This document shows positions 61,330 through 64,000 of a stretch of DNA of 64,000 nt, one piece after another. The translations under genes were made by a program, and so were the position numbers. Below the pieces are notes generated by a model. The model was given only the letters and a program-made list of their open reading frames with translations, searched no databases and was not told where the DNA came from. Each line of letters opens with the position of its first letter. The first letter of the stretch is position 1. The stretch is taken from positions 6,356,463 to 6,420,462 of the forward strand of contig NC_135551.1 of assembly GCF_964340395.1 (NCBI RefSeq), read 5' to 3'. Source of the DNA: Glandiceps talaboti. Taxonomy: Eukaryota; Hemichordata; Enteropneusta; Spengelidae.

Positions 61330-62960
61330 AATATGACGTGTTGTCTATTGTAGGTCATTGAACTATTACATGTTCAAACCACTCTAGACTTATTTAAAAT
61401 TATGGAAATTAAATAATAATGGTATGCTATTATTATAAACCTGGTTTAGACACAAAAAAACATACAAAAGACAATTATCATACATCAACTGATAAATGAC
61501 TAAAACATCAACAAAGTGCATGATATAGTTTACTCCAGGGTCAATCAGTGTAAATCGTTCTACATTAGGGGACATTCAAAAAGGCCAGTAAGTAGTCATA
61601 AGTAGCCTACTGTATCGTGTTGGACAATAGCGCCACCAACGTTGTACCATAACTGATCGTGTTGAATTGAATCATTTCAAGAAATCACCACTTTAGGAGC
61701 AATGAATCGTGTTGACGGTTGACATGTTCATGACACTACAGAAATATGAGTTCATCTGTGCTGGTAAAATGTATTGCATAGGTCCATTAACGCCAATTTT
61801 AAAACTTAAACTTCAAAATTGTGCTTTTAAGAGTGTAAAATGATTCGCCCAGATATTGTGAAGTACAGATTTTACGTGACGAGAAATGTACAAAACCCAG
61901 TTGTATGCAATAGTTTATATCTTAAAAGATGATGGAAGATGTATCAAGAACATTTTCAAACTGATGTGTTTTATTTTTAAAAAAATCTAAACACAAAGTA
62001 ATAAAGAAAGTCTTTGTTTTGTGTCAAAATATGATAAAAATTAAATAAAAATGTCATTCTTGACATGCATATGGACAATGACAAATCTGTGTTCTAATTA
62101 TAAAATAAACAATGAAATACGTATATACTAGCCTACTAATTTAAAATTATTTGTCATATTAAAACAATTAAAAACCACAAAGGACAATGACACATCAAAT
62201 GATAAATGACAAGAATCATCATAAACAACAAAATACGGCACACTCCACTCCAGAGACAGTCATTGTAAATTGTTGAACTTTCGAAGATGACACCATATCG
62301 AGACCATGGGCACATTCGATTTGCCCAAACATGATTGTGATTAATTTGACGTCATTTTTCGAAACGAGGTTGTAAACAAAACGCTCAATCACGATCATGA
62401 TTACTTACATGTAAACATTTTAAAAAAGTTTCGCATATTTCCGATAAATTAAATGATTTTACATCGTCAAAATGATTACAATGATAACAAATTACCAATC
62501 TGACCGAACACAATTTATTTTACATAATGTTTTCCGTCATTTCTAACTTGCCGTCAGCCACGGGCGCGCGATCCCCCTATGATTACGACATTGTCCACCA
62601 TCTTGTAATCACGTCTATCATGGTTTGGGGCATGATTACTATGATTACCAATCATGATTGTGATTGGTATTTATCAAACGCAAAATCATGATTGATAAAT
62701 CATGATCATGATTGTGCAAATTGAACGCGCCCCATGTAGCCCATGTCGGACAATAGCGCCACCAACGTTGTAGCATAGCTGGTCGTGTCAAAATGAATAA
62801 TTTCTAGAAATTACAATTTTAGGAGCAATAAAATTTGTTGACTACCGAATCAAAAGTTCGTCTGAGCTTGTAAAATTGATCACATATGTCAAACGTCATG
62901 TTTTGAACTTAACACACTTTAAAGAGTCTAAATTAAATATTAAATTTAAATGAATTGAAT
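61330..62960 (-). repeat. Third 3'-flank block, internally doubled
   Basis: Two successive segments (about 61330-61980 and 62100-62960) resemble the 3' flanks of genes A and B. Shared landmarks: TTGTAGGTCATTGAAC near 61351 and 39254; ATAGCGCCACCAACGTTGTA near 61628 and 62753, versus the ATAGCCCCATCAACATTGTA segment at 20466; and ACTCCAGGGTCAATCAGTGT at 61532 versus 20390. No IFIT or GT exon accompanies them in the window. Confidence 0.55.
62308..62732. mobile_element. 425-bp MITE with 3-bp CAT target duplication (PIF/Harbinger-like)
   Basis: The ends GGGCACATTCGATTTGCCCA and, inverted, GGGCGCGTTCAATTTGCACA form imperfect terminal inverted repeats. CAT flanks both sides (62305-62307, 62733-62735). 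The interior is rich in ATCATGATTG motifs in both orientations and has no ORF. Confidence 0.75.
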
Positions 62961-63129
62961 CAACATTTATTTCAAGAGAAAACAAAATAATATAATCAAA
63001 ACTATAAATGGTATCGATCTTATGAGGATATATTATCACACAAGATAAGATAATTTCCTTTACAAAAAGAGTATAATGTAAACCAAACCAATTGGATTGG
63101 GATGGGGGTTGGGGGGAGGGGCAAGTGCG

Positions 63130-63320
63130 TTTAGTAACACCCGTGGATGTTTAACCATTAACCATTAATGTAAGGGATCAGACTTGATTAGCAAAGCTAT
63201 TTTCTGACTCCCATTGCCTGTATAAATTGTGTATAAATATTTTTTTTTCCAAGTGATCTGTAATTATTTCTTGTACAGGTAATAAAAATCAATCAATCAA
63301 TCAATCAATTTATCTAAAAT
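63130..63320 (+). mobile_element. LINE 3' end with (AATC)n tail, short
   Basis: An AT-rich 3' UTR-like stretch (TTTTCTGACTCCCATTGCCT, TTGTACAGGTAATAAAAATC) ends in five AATC units at 63290-63309, as at other LINE 3' ends in this window. No coding part remains. Confidence 0.4.
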
Positions 63321-64000
63321 GTCAATTTTAATATCGTTCTCTAGATGCAAACTATGAATTCAAACCAAAAGGTCTAATTTTGAGTTGTGGATCCAACCTG
63401 TAAGTATATTGCCTTAATGTTAAGAAAACTAATTCTAATCTATGAAAACATACACGTATCTCAACTGGCCAATGCTTACAGTTTTGACCACTCTGCACCG
63501 CTGGGTACAGAAACGGTTGAATAACTTGAGCAGCAGAATATTTTTACGGGATTTGCATTAATAGATATAGGATTCATCTACCTAATTTAAGTACCTACAC
63601 CATGTGCTTACATACAGAGGTATTTAGATGGGGGTATTCTCTAATATTCGGCTTCGTTCATCCAAGGACAATACGCGTGACCTAAGGGGCCTTTGTCACT
63701 ACTCCTCTAGAGCCTCGCAGTGACAGCCCTAAGGTTACCAATATTTTCCCGCTAGATGAGGACAAATAATGGACAATAACACATTTCTAGCAGTGGCAGT
63801 AATATCAAAGAATATCGTGGACAGTAATGGCAATTTTGAACGTTTTGACTCATATTTCGAACACAGCAGAACCAGTGACATAGACACGTGTTGTCATGAC
63901 GTATAACGACCAGAGTATATATTTCCTTTTGTTAACTTGGCTCGTGCATAGTAGTCTTCTATGAATCCTAGTTTATTGGATTTACAACCCTAAATGTACA
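63321..64000. other. No feature recognised at the right edge
   Basis: AT-rich sequence without ORFs above 60 codons, repeats or RNA genes that I can support. Confidence 0.5.

Noticed and set aside
62940-64000. A third IFIT-like gene inside the window
   Set aside because: The 3'-flank-like blocks suggest one, but no TPR or CHFTW coding sequence was found up to the right edge.

Overview
The window is eukaryotic and AT-rich. It comes from an invertebrate animal, most likely a deuterostome such as a hemichordate or lancelet. That placement rests on an intron-rich IFIT-type gene and on a repeat load of CR1/L2-like LINEs, BEL/Pao and Ty3/gypsy relics, MITEs and microsatellites. The species cannot be named from the sequence alone.

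The main content is two head-to-tail paralogous genes on the minus strand. The intact one (gene B, 53579 down to 43390) reads through ten exons joined by GT-AG junctions into a single 4,722-nt frame, 1,573 codons plus stop. Its predicted protein has, in order: a GT-B/GT4-like domain with a degraded active-site motif; a low-complexity acidic linker; a TRADD-N-like alpha/beta domain; a short Cys-containing segment; two tandem copies of an unrecognised helical module plus coiled coil; and a complete IFIT-like C-terminus of 474 residues with a CHFTW motif and a TPR array. Glycosyltransferase-like and TRADD-N domains are known in animal innate-immune and NLR-like proteins, and IFITs are interferon effectors in vertebrates. 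Their covalent union in one chain is the most interesting item here.

The second paralogue (gene A, 28597 down to 21084) keeps near-identical GT and IFIT exons. It has lost exons 5-7 and the first half of exon 8, and carries a 55-bp frameshifting deletion in the TRADD-N exon. It is either a decaying copy, a gene split into two shorter genes, or a gene that skips exon 3. Both genes sit in a direct segmental duplication (about 17.1-30.0 kb and about 35.3-56.4 kb). Each unit has matching 3' flank, gene, 5' flank and a 53-bp minisatellite at its far end. A third, gene-less 3'-flank block, itself doubled, lies at about 61.3-62.96 kb and suggests that the array continues beyond the window.

Layout: 1-8.9 kb holds microsatellites, LINE and BEL/Pao relics and a complex repeat block. 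8.9-9.9 kb has little content. 9.9-18.7 kb is a second copy of the 1.8-8.1 kb block, with a 2.45-kb DNA transposon containing a nested MITE. 18.7-30 kb is gene A and its flanks. 30-33 kb has no recognisable gene. 33.7-35.3 kb is a dead LINE with its AATA tail. 35.3-40.1 kb is repeat block and 3' flank of unit B. 40.8-43.0 kb is a dead Ty3/gypsy element inserted in that flank. 43.4-56.4 kb is gene B and its upstream region. 56.4-64 kb is mostly non-coding, with a BEL/Pao pol relic, MITEs and the third flank block.

Exon borders were set by hand from the sequence, guided by paralogue comparison and reading-frame phase. No similarity search could be run, so domain names rest on recognised motifs.
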